Below are positions 1 to 7,573 of a DNA stretch of 13,834 nucleotides, in pieces. A program made the translations under genes and the position numbers. Below the pieces are notes generated by a model that made no database searches, had not been told where the DNA came from, and saw only the letters and a list, made by a program, of their open reading frames with translations. Every line of letters begins with the position of its first letter. Positions within the stretch are counted from its first letter, which is position 1. The DNA is from JAKJGV01 sp964617565 (GTDB taxonomy: Bacteria > Verrucomicrobiota > Kiritimatiellia > CAIQIC01 > JAGNIJ01): positions 1 through 13,834 of the forward strand of contig CAZTYH010000076.1 of NCBI GenBank assembly GCA_964617565.1, in the 5' to 3' direction.

Positions 1-849
1 ATGATCTTCGATCGCGCGAACGGCTTTGCCGTGAGTTTCACCGAGCCGGCCGAGGCCGGCGAATTCCTGGCTGCGATCGAGTCATTTGAGAAGAACGAAA
101 TGGCCAAGGCGCAAAAGACGCTCGAGGATTTCGCCGCGCGCTATGGGAATAGCAGGGACGCCATTAATAGCAAGGTGCGCGCACAAGGCTATCAGGGGAA
201 TCGGCTGGCCGGCACTATCTATGACGATTTCAGCAAGGGCATTGGGAATATCGCCAAAACACGCAAAGCCACGGCAGAGGATTTGTTACGCCGCGCGAAG
301 GAAGATTTGGAAAGTTTGCCCAAGGCGCACGATTTCTTCCGGGCCGAGCGGCGCGATCGCGTGAAGGACTTCTCCGAGCTGGCCGCCCGGTACGATTCGT
401 CCTCCGCGGAGATTCGCCGGTTTGTAAGTGACATGCCTGCTCGCTTCGACGCGGACATCAAGGCGTTGAATGAGAAGATTGATGCCCGGAAATGGCCCGG
501 CAGCATCTCCGGCAAGAAAGCCGAGGAAGAAGCCGGCATGAAGTTCTTCAAAGAGGACTCCGATTGGGGCGCGCGGCCCAGGAACAAAGAGCAACGTATT
601 CCCGTTGCCGTGGCCATCACCGGCGATTGGACGGTGCAGAAAACCGATGTGTTGAATCGTCCGGTCATGTACGGCGTTCCGGCGCTGGTCGCCGTCGAAG
701 TTCCCGAGGAAAAAGCGAAGATGAAAGTGCTGCGGGTTTACAGTGTTACCTTGCGCACCGCCGAAGGCCCCAATGTCAAACAAGCCCCGCCGTTCCGCGA
801 GATCACGGTGGGCGACAGCTACTACATCCGCCCGGCAGCGGTGAGGTAG
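1..849 (+). CDS. Hypothetical charged, helical protein with a C-terminal beta-type domain; possibly 5'-truncated
   Basis: The reading frame is open from the first base of the window to TAG at 847-849. An ATG occupies bases 1-3, but nothing upstream is visible, so I cannot tell whether this is the true start or an internal methionine; no signal peptide is seen. The 282 visible residues are strongly charged. Residues about 20-180 are rich in Lys, Glu, Arg and Ala and look helical, possibly coiled coil. Residues about 198-280 look like a compact beta domain, with alternating hydrophobic stretches around PVAVAITGDW and VPALVAVEV and a closing GDSYYIRP. I do not recognise the family. The gene converges on the GT39-like gene, whose stop is at 915, leaving 65 bp between them. 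It shares no strand or visible function with its neighbours in the window. Confidence 0.7.
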   Translation: MIFDRANGFAVSFTEPAEAGEFLAAIESFEKNEMAKAQKTLEDFAARYGNSRDAINSKVRAQGYQGNRLAGTIYDDFSKGIGNIAKTRKATAEDLLRRAKEDLESLPKAHDFFRAERRDRVKDFSELAARYDSSSAEIRRFVSDMPARFDADIKALNEKIDARKWPGSISGKKAEEEAGMKFFKEDSDWGARPRNKEQRIPVAVAITGDWTVQKTDVLNRPVMYGVPALVAVEVPEEKAKMKVLRVYSVTLRTAEGPNVKQAPPFREITVGDSYYIRPAAVR

Positions 850-914
850 ACAGGGGTGAGGGCATGTTAAGTGACAGCATCATCTGCCGGCGCATAAAGC
901 AGAACGAACGGAGT

Positions 915-1495
915 TCATTCTTTAATGATGTGCAGGGCGTCCTCCACGTAGATCGCTTTTGAGAGTATTCGAACATTTCCATTCGGATCCAGTCGTTTAC
1001 CGCTGCGGCGATCATAGAGTCCCATCCGGACGGTATATGATCCCGGAGGCGCATCATCGGGCACCTTTACCGTCCTGCCTTCCGTGAACACCCATGCATC
1101 GGGTTGGTGTCGCAGTGCCTCTGAGCTTATCCGCTGCAACCAGACATGGTCATCCTGGAACTGAAGCTCTCCATCGTGAATGAAATGAACAAACATCGCC
1201 CATCGGTTGGGATTCACGCCGGGCGGACAGCGCCACGAATAGGTGAAGTGCAGTGTGCTGCCGCAAGCTGGATTCACCGAGTCCACTTCCACGCCGATCA
1301 GTATAGCGCCGTTGCGGTAGCGTACGGGTTCACTCAAGAAAGGGATAAATTTTCCTTCCGGCTGCGCTTCAAGGGCAAAGGGATTGACCGATAAAAAGCA
1401 ACCGTATTCAGTCCAGTACATGCCTGGGATCATGAGTTCCGGCCCAGGGGCTTCCTCTTTGATCTGAAAGAGTACCCAAGATCCAAGAGGTTCGG
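915..1495 (-). CDS. C-terminal part of a GT39/ArnT-like membrane glycosyltransferase (right of the gap in reading order)
   Basis: The frame that starts with ATG at 1433 stays open upstream to the gap edge at 1495. It reads EPLGSWVLFQIKEE and then into the 172 residues down to TGA at 915-917. This looks like the extracytoplasmic tail of ArnT/GT39-like transferases. A short beta segment (GSWVLFQI) is followed by an Ig-like fold with residues such as MFVHF, QDDHVWLQ, VPDDAPPGSYTVRMGLYD and a G-K-R-L turn; this pattern commonly ends such proteins. A free-standing cytoplasmic protein starting at 1433 is less likely: there is no good ribosome binding site before it, it has no signal peptide, and the open frame continues upstream. 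I infer that it joins the 1596-2977 segment across the N run. The joint frame is restored if the true gap length is 2 modulo 3. Confidence 0.75.
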
Positions 1496-1595
1496 NNNNN
1501 NNNNNNNNNNNNNNNNNNNNNNNNNNNNNNNNNNNNNNNNNNNNNNNNNNNNNNNNNNNNNNNNNNNNNNNNNNNNNNNNNNNNNNNNNNNNNNN
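1496..1595. other. Assembly gap (100 N)
   Basis: There are exactly 100 consecutive N. This is the conventional placeholder for a scaffold join whose true length is unknown, so the spacing should not be trusted. It falls inside the GT39-like gene. Taking the length literally (1 modulo 3) shifts the frame and creates an apparent stop at 1430-1432 after only 21 residues beyond the gap. Confidence 0.98.
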
Positions 1596-2977
1596 GCGAG
1601 ATTCGTTGCGGTTGCCATGGCCTGACGGTAAGGCCGGTAGCGATCGAAGTGGGGATAGGATGCGAGATTCAGTTTTTCACAGGACGCGAAGTTTTTCCAG
1701 TGGTCGAAAAATTTGCTGTTCATCGCGTCAATGCCGTTCACTTCAACGAAAGTTGTCAGTGCCTCTATGTAACGATCGGTTTTGCTCACGGCGGCCTGGT
1801 GCTTGGGATCCCAGGAACTTGGCAGGCGCGAAAATTGCCAGCCCACCATAAGTGCAAGGGGGATCATGCCGGCCAGGAGAGGATGTCGTGGAAAGAATCG
1901 CGAAAGTCGGTCGAACCCTTCGCCCGCCAGTGCGAAAAAGGCGGGAATAACGGGTAAAAGATAGCGGTGAGCGGGCACATGTGCAAAGCGCGCTGAAATC
2001 GCGCAAAGCGCAAGGTTCGTCGCGATGATCATCCATGGCATCAGGCGTAATCCTAGCGAGAGCCACTTGCCATAACTCTTCGTATCCTTTGTTCGCTTCA
2101 GCATGCTCAGCGCGATAAGCGTTATGAAAAAAACCAGCACAGCCAGTCCGAGCAGATGTTCACGCGGCTGATTCATATCGAATAGGGAAGGCAGCATTCG
2201 AAGAGCCACGCCCAGGTTTGCGGCCAGTCCTCCGGTAGGAGAGGCGGTGACATCGGTGGCGAAGTCGAGCGCATCCGGACGAGTCAATGTATAGAGGAGC
2301 CACGGAGCTGCTCCAATGCCGAAACCAAGCAGCCCGGCTGAGGTATTCGTGAAAAAGCGCTTCCGTGGCATGAACAGAACCAGCATGAGCGCACATGGGA
2401 TAACAAATGCGGCAATCAAGCCGTTGTTCCACCATCCCAGGCCCACCGCGACTCCGAGCAACAGGAAATTCCTCCAAAGCGGCCGATCAGGCGTCGTGCA
2501 TCCACGGGTCAGGATGCACACCGTCAGCCCGCAGGCGGCCAAGCCCGTGAAAAGCATGATGGGATACCCGTGAAAAATGTTCATATAGAAGAGATACGGA
2601 GGCCCAATCACAAGCAGTGCCAGTCCGAAAAGCGCAGCGCGGACGCCGAAAAGATTTCTCGCCCAGAAATAGAAGCAAGGAAGAGCGATGATGGAAAAAA
2701 AGGCTGAACCTATGAGGGGTGGGAACAGTGAATGACCGAGCAGGCGATAGAAGAAAGCGGCCACGTAACTTTCCAATGTTCCCATGTAGGCCTGGCCATA
2801 GAAGAAGACAGGATAATGGCGGCCTTCGGCGATGTGCTTGACCATCAGAGCGTGAATGCCGATATCCGGGTTGGTCAGACAGGTATGGTATATCGTCGAA
2901 TACAGCCGCGCGAGAAAGCCGGCTATCAGAAGAAAAAGAAGAAGGAATCTCTCCGCGCGATCGGTTTGTGCGTTCAT
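1596..2977 (-). CDS. GT39/ArnT-like polytopic membrane glycosyltransferase, N-terminal part (interrupted by gap)
   Basis: This is a multi-pass inner-membrane enzyme of the GT39/ArnT/PMT type. The class transfers sugars from polyprenyl-phosphate donors to acceptors on the outer face of the membrane. The protein opens with a hydrophobic helix (residues about 11-26). A first periplasmic loop follows with NPDIGIHAL (D38 in the place of the class's catalytic Asp) and FFYGQAYMGTLE, a signature of the bacterial subgroup. About eight to ten more hydrophobic segments follow. Near the gap, YRPYRQAMATATN matches the position where relatives have a short soluble loop before the C-terminal beta domain. 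I chose ATG 2977 because GAGGAGG lies just upstream; a TTG at 3028 would add 17 unremarkable residues. It follows the GT2 gene by 66 bp on the same strand, and a shared transcript is likely. The acceptor and sugar cannot be read from the sequence. Confidence 0.82.
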
Positions 2978-3043
2978 AGCCCTCCTCGAACAGCGAGGCA
3001 GAGTACGGGCATTTAATGGTCGAGGCAAACCGGAAAAAACCTA

Positions 3044-3769
3044 TTAACGATCCAGGTCGTACCAGTAGCGATCGCCGGCGGCCTGATCGTGGCCGTGTAG
3101 CGCGCGCCAGGAGCGAATGGGGTGGCGCAGGAGCATGCGCACCACGAACCAGTCGCCGAATCGGTCGAACTTGCGGCAGGATGTGAGAATCGGGCAGCGC
3201 CACAAGGTGCCGAAGCGTTTGCCCAACGATCTGCCATGAGCTTTCAGCCGCACGGCGAAGTCAATGTCTTCCGCCGTGTGCAAATCCTCATTGAATCCGC
3301 CGATGGCTTCAAAGTCTTCCCTTCGGCACCAGAACAGCCCGCCTGAGATGCCCATGGGCGCGACAAACACCGCAAGGATCAGTGTGCTTAAGAGTATGCC
3401 CGTGGACCAACGTTCGGGCAGAATCGCAACGCCTCCGCCGATCCATTTGCCACTTGCGAGACGCCGATCAACTTCAAGCAGCGTGTCCGGATGCATTACG
3501 CTGTCCGCATCAATCGTCACGATGACGTCACCCGCAGCGGCGCGCGCCCCGGCATTGCGGATACGCGCAAGATTCTTCGCGTCTTCGCGAACCGTGCGCG
3601 CACCCTGTCCCGCGGCAATCGCTTCCGTGTTATCGGTGCAGCGATTCAACACCACGATCGTTTCGACTTCACCGGGATATTGCGCCGACGCCTGTTTCAC
3701 AGCCTCCAGGCAGGCGCCGATATGACGTTCCTCGTCACGTGCCGGTATGATGACGGAAAAAATCATCAC
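3044..3769 (-). CDS. Family 2 glycosyltransferase
   Basis: This is a GT-A fold, inverting glycosyltransferase that would transfer a sugar from a nucleotide sugar on the cytoplasmic face of the membrane. The N-terminus SVIIPARDEERHI (residues 5-17) is the classic GT2 beginning. VVLNRCTDNT (39-48) and the DAD metal-binding motif (D87-D89 in TIDADS) follow. GGLFWCRREDFEAIGGFNE (143-161) and AEDIDFAVRL (166-175) are the acceptor-side motif with the likely catalytic acid pair. A hydrophobic stretch at about 124-142 may dip into the membrane. Its 241 residues are a compact, catalytic-domain-only length. The start is GTG at 3769 or the adjacent ATG at 3766. It begins 3 nt after the stop of the upstream transporter gene with no strong ribosome binding site, so translational coupling is likely. 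The substrate is unknown. Confidence 0.9.
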   Translation of the reverse strand: MMIFSVIIPARDEERHIGACLEAVKQASAQYPGEVETIVVLNRCTDNTEAIAAGQGARTVREDAKNLARIRNAGARAAAGDVIVTIDADSVMHPDTLLEVDRRLASGKWIGGGVAILPERWSTGILLSTLILAVFVAPMGISGGLFWCRREDFEAIGGFNEDLHTAEDIDFAVRLKAHGRSLGKRFGTLWRCPILTSCRKFDRFGDWFVVRMLLRHPIRSWRALHGHDQAAGDRYWYDLDR

Positions 3770-3772
3770 TTA

Positions 3773-5872
3773 TTATTTCAGTTTGCCGATTTGCGAAAGA
3801 TTGATTTCGATCGAGGCACTGGAGAGCATCAGTTTCTCTTCAGCCTTTTGCTTGTCCGGAATCGTGATGGACGAGGGGTCGGCTTCAAGCCTCGCGAGCA
3901 GCTTGTTTGCGATCGCGAGCGGAACACAGGCGCCGAGAAATTCAAGCGCCGTCCCGCGAAGAGCCGGATCGGCCGTATGCAATCCGCGGAACGCGATCCG
4001 TAACGGGGCGAAATCGCCGATCAGCGAGAGCAGGTTGAATATATGCTCCACGGCGGGATGAGTGGCTGTTTTGAGTGTGCCGTCCGCGAAAAGCGATGGG
4101 CAGAAATCGTCTACCCGGTCGAGCAGACTCCGGCCTTGCCAGAGGTGCGACGAAACAGAGGCTTCGGAATCAATGACCGTAAGGATTCGCGTAGCATTGC
4201 CGGGCACTTCCTGTTGCCGGTGATGCGTTCGTGCGAGAACACGGGCCGTGTTGAAACGGACTTCGAAACGGGAGTCGGTCAAGGCGGTAAGCAATGCATC
4301 AATGGCGGCAGCGTTGGAGCAACGGCGAAAGGCCAGCGGAAGCCGCCGCCGAATGGTGAACTCGGCGTCTGGATCGAGCAATGCCCCGGCCAGTGGATCT
4401 GGATTCGTCTGCGCGATGACGGTCAGCGACGTGAGCGCCTCCTGCCAGATATCATCACGGGCGAGCAATGCAAGAACCTGTGCCGGATCGCCCGATTTCA
4501 GAATTGCCGTATCGCGTGCGGCCGGATCGATTGGTGGCACAGCATCATCTCTGTGCCTGGCGCGTTTGGACCGTTCTCCAGCGGCCTGAAGGATAATGGT
4601 GCGCGAGAGCGAGTCGGCAAATTCATCCATGTCGAGCTCATCCGCGCGCACGGCGAGGCTTTGCTTGAGAGTGGCGACGTAGTCGCGCCGCAAAACAAAA
4701 GTGAGGATGAATTCGGCGACGGAGAGCAGCGCGGCGACCACGAGCATAATGGGTATCGCGATGGCCGGCGCAATGAAAAGAATCAGTTTCGCCAGGCCGC
4801 CTCCGAGTGTGTCGGCGAGACGGCGGATCCCGACATCCACGACTGTCTTTGCCGCGCGTTTTTCGGCGGGCGCAATCGGGACATAAAGTAACTCGTAAGC
4901 GGAACGGAAGAGTGAGTTTTGCAGGACCGTGTCGGAGAGAGTGGGCGGAATAGCTGCCGCGAGGCCGGGCGCGATCAACGCGCCCGCGGCGCCTGCCGCG
5001 GTGGCACACGGGAGAATTGCCACGGTGCCGGTCAGTCCGAGATTATCTAGGGCAGGCCGGGAAAGGGTGAATTGGATGATCAGGGATATGATTCCAACAG
5101 CGAGGTAATAGGCAGAAAAGAACTGCATCAGCGGCGCGCCTTTTTCGAATGACTGCACGGCGTATGCTTTGAATACATACTCGAGAAGCACGCAGGTGAC
5201 GGAGACGAACAGCACCAGCAGGCCGATGTGACGTATGAACCGGTTGCGCGCGAGTACACGAATGGCAGATTCCGGTGCCGATGATGATTTCGAAGTTGAG
5301 GCCGGGTTGTGCGGAGCGCGCAATCCTCGAAGGGTCCATCCGCAGAAGAGGTGAGCCGCGGCGAGAACGAGCAACATCGGGGCCTGTCCGAAACCGGCTG
5401 CGACGCCCCCGGCGACCAGGCCGCCAAGGACCCCGCCGATGCCACCGCCCAAACCGATCGTTCCGATCTTCTTTTTCGCGGTATGCGGATCGAAGCGCTC
5501 GTTGATCATGGACCAGAAGCCCGAGATGAGGATGGAGCCTACGGCCGAGACATGAAGGAAAAGGAGCACAGCGGCGGCGCGAGGCGACCATTTCATAATG
5601 AGCCATGCCAACGACAGCAGTATCGCGCTGATCACGAAAGCGCCGGGGACGACTTTCCCCGGGCCCAGTCTGACCAGTAGGCGCGAAGCGCGATGAACGG
5701 CCGCCATGGCGATCAAGGAGGAGATCATCAACATGACCGGCAGGGAGCTGACCGCGAAGAAAGAGAGGAAGAGCGAGTCGTTGGTGGCTTTCATCGCGAC
5801 ATGGGCGGAGATCAGGGCCATGCCGGTGATGAATGCCGCTTGTACCGCTTTGTCGTCGGCGTTGCGATTCAT
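3773..5872 (-). CDS. NTT (ATP/ADP translocase-like) family transporter with C-terminal HEAT-like repeats
   Basis: This is a 699-residue membrane protein. Residues about 10-400 hold ten to twelve hydrophobic helices with features of the nucleotide transporter (NTT, Npt1/Npt2) group of the MFS clan. These are KATNDSLFL near residue 28, GFWSMINERFDP (118-129), KKKIGTIGLGGGIGGVLGG (133-151), RSAYELLYVPIAPAEKRAAK (323-342) and RRLADTLGGGLAKL (350-363). The soluble tail (about 455-665) has helical pairs typical of HEAT repeats, for example AAIDALLTALTDSRFEVRFN. Classical NTTs of intracellular bacteria exchange ATP/ADP or import nucleotides; forms carrying HEAT domains are known from free-living bacteria, and their substrate is not settled. 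I chose ATG 5872 because it overlaps the kinase stop as ATGA and has GGAAA nine bases upstream. A longer reading to 5938 would overlap the kinase by 70 bp. A plain MFS carrier is the alternative. Confidence 0.82.
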   Translation of the reverse strand: MNRNADDKAVQAAFITGMALISAHVAMKATNDSLFLSFFAVSSLPVMLMISSLIAMAAVHRASRLLVRLGPGKVVPGAFVISAILLSLAWLIMKWSPRAAAVLLFLHVSAVGSILISGFWSMINERFDPHTAKKKIGTIGLGGGIGGVLGGLVAGGVAAGFGQAPMLLVLAAAHLFCGWTLRGLRAPHNPASTSKSSSAPESAIRVLARNRFIRHIGLLVLFVSVTCVLLEYVFKAYAVQSFEKGAPLMQFFSAYYLAVGIISLIIQFTLSRPALDNLGLTGTVAILPCATAAGAAGALIAPGLAAAIPPTLSDTVLQNSLFRSAYELLYVPIAPAEKRAAKTVVDVGIRRLADTLGGGLAKLILFIAPAIAIPIMLVVAALLSVAEFILTFVLRRDYVATLKQSLAVRADELDMDEFADSLSRTIILQAAGERSKRARHRDDAVPPIDPAARDTAILKSGDPAQVLALLARDDIWQEALTSLTVIAQTNPDPLAGALLDPDAEFTIRRRLPLAFRRCSNAAAIDALLTALTDSRFEVRFNTARVLARTHHRQQEVPGNATRILTVIDSEASVSSHLWQGRSLLDRVDDFCPSLFADGTLKTATHPAVEHIFNLLSLIGDFAPLRIAFRGLHTADPALRGTALEFLGACVPLAIANKLLARLEADPSSITIPDKQKAEEKLMLSSASIEINLSQIGKLK

Positions 5873-7461
5873 GCCGTGGTATTTCCGCTGGATGGAAAGT
5901 GCGCGTTCCACCATTGCCGGGCACGTTCGCGGGTCCATGGGGTGGTCAATGGAATCGCGGCAAGGCGTTCGTCGAGTTCGTCAACGGTTTGAATCCGCTC
6001 ATCGGGTTTCTTCTTGAGGCAATTGAGGACCAGTTGATCGTACTCGGGCGGGATGCGTAGTTCGGTACGCTCGGACGGGGCGACGGGAGTGGCGTTCAGA
6101 TGGTTCATCGCCATCTGCATCGGCGAATCGCCCGGGAAAACATACTGGCCCGTGACCAGCCAATAGGCGACGCAACCGAGGGCGTAAATGTCGGCGCGCG
6201 CATCCACGTCGTGGCCGCCCATCACGGCCTCGGGCGCAAGGAATGCGGGGGTGCCGGTCACCGCGCCCTCGGCAGTAAGCGTCATGTCGCGCGCGTGCGA
6301 AGCGAGTTGTCGGACCAGGCCGAAGTCCAGAACCTTCACGAAGTCGGGTTCGAGTCCCAGCCGACACACGAAGAGATTGGCGGGCTTGATGTCGCGATGG
6401 ACGAGCCCTTGCGCGTGCGCTTCGGCGAGTGACCGCGCCGCCTGGCGCAAAAGATGAATCGCTCGCTCCGGCGGAACGGGTCCGTATTTCTTGACCAGTG
6501 CGTGAAGGTCCAAGCCGTCGAGCAATTCCATGACGTAGTAAAGGGTGTTGTCCTGCGTGGAGCCGAAGTCGTAGAGGATGATCGTGTGCGGCGAACGGAG
6601 GCCGGCGATGCTCTGCGCCTCGCGCTGGAATCGTGCGATCAGCTTATCGGTCTGGCCGGGATCAAGGTTGGTCAGCGTATCTCGCTTGATCAGCTTGATT
6701 GCGGCAGGGCGGGCGAGCATGCCGTGTTTAGCCTTCCAGACCTCGCCCATGCCGCCGGCGCCGAGGCGGGCGACGAGTTCGTAGCTGCCCATGCGTTCCA
6801 CTGCTTTCATTCCACGCGCGTAGCGATTGATCACGTAGATGGGCACGAGCGAAATGGCGGCGGCTATGTAGTTGGGGAGGTAGAGGGTCAGCACGGTATT
6901 GATCGGCAATACGGCGCGGCCCGCGGCTGTGTAAAGGAGGTAGGCAAGGGGGCCGGTGGATGCGGCGAGCAGCGAGGCAAGCAGCGATTTGCCGAAAGAT
7001 GCGGGGACGAAAAGCGGGAAGATGGCGATCCACAGGCAGACCCATGAGATCATATTGATGCGGACCTCTGCGTTCGTGAAAAGCGCCGCGTCGCCCATAG
7101 AGATGAAGAATGCGCCAAGTACTTCGAAGGTCAGTCCGGTGTTAAGCAGCGGCTCCGTTTCCACCCGCATGCGCGTGGCCGCGAAAACGGCGAGGGCCAT
7201 CAGCATGGCGACGACATCGAACCAGTAGGCCGGTTGCCACTGACGCCCGGCCTCGGAGAGCGCGTAGTCAAGAAGGCCACCCACCAGGTAGACTGTGAAA
7301 TAGACCGCGGCCATGAAACCGAGGCGCTTGCGGAAGTCGTCCTGGAATCGCGGCGCCTTCCCGTCAAAAAAGGCGCTGGAGCTTTTAAGGTCGGCAGGGC
7401 TTTGAAGGATGGTGGTGGAATGTTCGGGAACCGTTGTTTTGCCCTGAAAGTCACGATCCAT
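5869..7461 (-). CDS. Membrane-anchored Ser/Thr protein kinase (N-terminal multi-TM domain, C-terminal kinase)
   Basis: This is a Hanks-type kinase of 530 residues with an inverted layout: the membrane part comes first and the kinase last. About six hydrophobic helices (residues roughly 47-67, 79-96, 107-128, 135-154, 160-180, 190-213) form an N-terminal membrane module with short loops. The kinase domain (about 226-505) has a complete active site: glycine loop GAGGMGEVWKA (234-244), Lys256 in AAIK, Glu281, HRDIKPAN (355-362), DFG (379-381), a short activation segment with TGTPAFLAPE (402-411), and DxxALG in the F helix. It should therefore be catalytically active in the cytoplasm. I chose ATG 7461; the frame is open to 7689, but that would run into the divergent gene. 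Its stop overlaps the transporter start by ATGA, so the transporter is the obvious candidate partner or substrate (inference). Confidence 0.93.
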   Translation of the reverse strand: MDRDFQGKTTVPEHSTTILQSPADLKSSSAFFDGKAPRFQDDFRKRLGFMAAVYFTVYLVGGLLDYALSEAGRQWQPAYWFDVVAMLMALAVFAATRMRVETEPLLNTGLTFEVLGAFFISMGDAALFTNAEVRINMISWVCLWIAIFPLFVPASFGKSLLASLLAASTGPLAYLLYTAAGRAVLPINTVLTLYLPNYIAAAISLVPIYVINRYARGMKAVERMGSYELVARLGAGGMGEVWKAKHGMLARPAAIKLIKRDTLTNLDPGQTDKLIARFQREAQSIAGLRSPHTIILYDFGSTQDNTLYYVMELLDGLDLHALVKKYGPVPPERAIHLLRQAARSLAEAHAQGLVHRDIKPANLFVCRLGLEPDFVKVLDFGLVRQLASHARDMTLTAEGAVTGTPAFLAPEAVMGGHDVDARADIYALGCVAYWLVTGQYVFPGDSPMQMAMNHLNATPVAPSERTELRIPPEYDQLVLNCLKKKPDERIQTVDELDERLAAIPLTTPWTRERARQWWNAHFPSSGNTTA

Positions 7462-7466
7462 AAGGG

Positions 7467-7472
7467 ATTCTA
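7467..7472 (-). promoter_or_regulatory. Possible -10 element of the kinase gene (leaderless start)
   Basis: Read on the minus strand, TAGAAT lies five bases before the kinase ATG at 7461, and no Shine-Dalgarno sequence precedes that ATG. The hexamer matches five of six bases of a sigma70 -10 box. Its position would put the transcription start at or next to the start codon, as in leaderless genes. No good -35 box sits 17 bases upstream, so this is tentative. Confidence 0.3.
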
Positions 7473-7518
7473 TTACCAATGAAATTGACGCTCGGCAAGT
7501 GTTCAGGCGGGTGTGGCA

Positions 7519-7547
7519 TGGACAATCCTGTAACGGCTGTTTATCAT
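7519..7547 (+). promoter_or_regulatory. Sigma70-type promoter of the DUF4139 gene pair
   Basis: TGGACA at 7519-7524 and TATCAT at 7542-7547 are separated by exactly 17 bases. Each hexamer matches five of six consensus bases. Transcription would begin near 7554, giving a leader of about 20 bases that carries the strong ribosome binding site GGAGGG at 7560-7565, eight bases before ATG 7574. It lies in the 112-bp region that also serves the divergent kinase gene. Confidence 0.55.
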
Positions 7548-7573
7548 GTTTCCAGAAACGGAGGGCCTTGCGC

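Noticed and set aside
1430..1495. Stop codon at 1430 as the natural end of the GT39-like gene
   Set aside because: It appears only if the 100 N are taken as the true length. The alternative frame is open and encodes the expected C-terminal domain.
4043..4891. 282-codon plus-strand frame opposite the NTT-like transporter
   Set aside because: It has low-complexity Arg/Gly/Glu-rich composition and lies antisense to a gene with clear membrane helices and family motifs.
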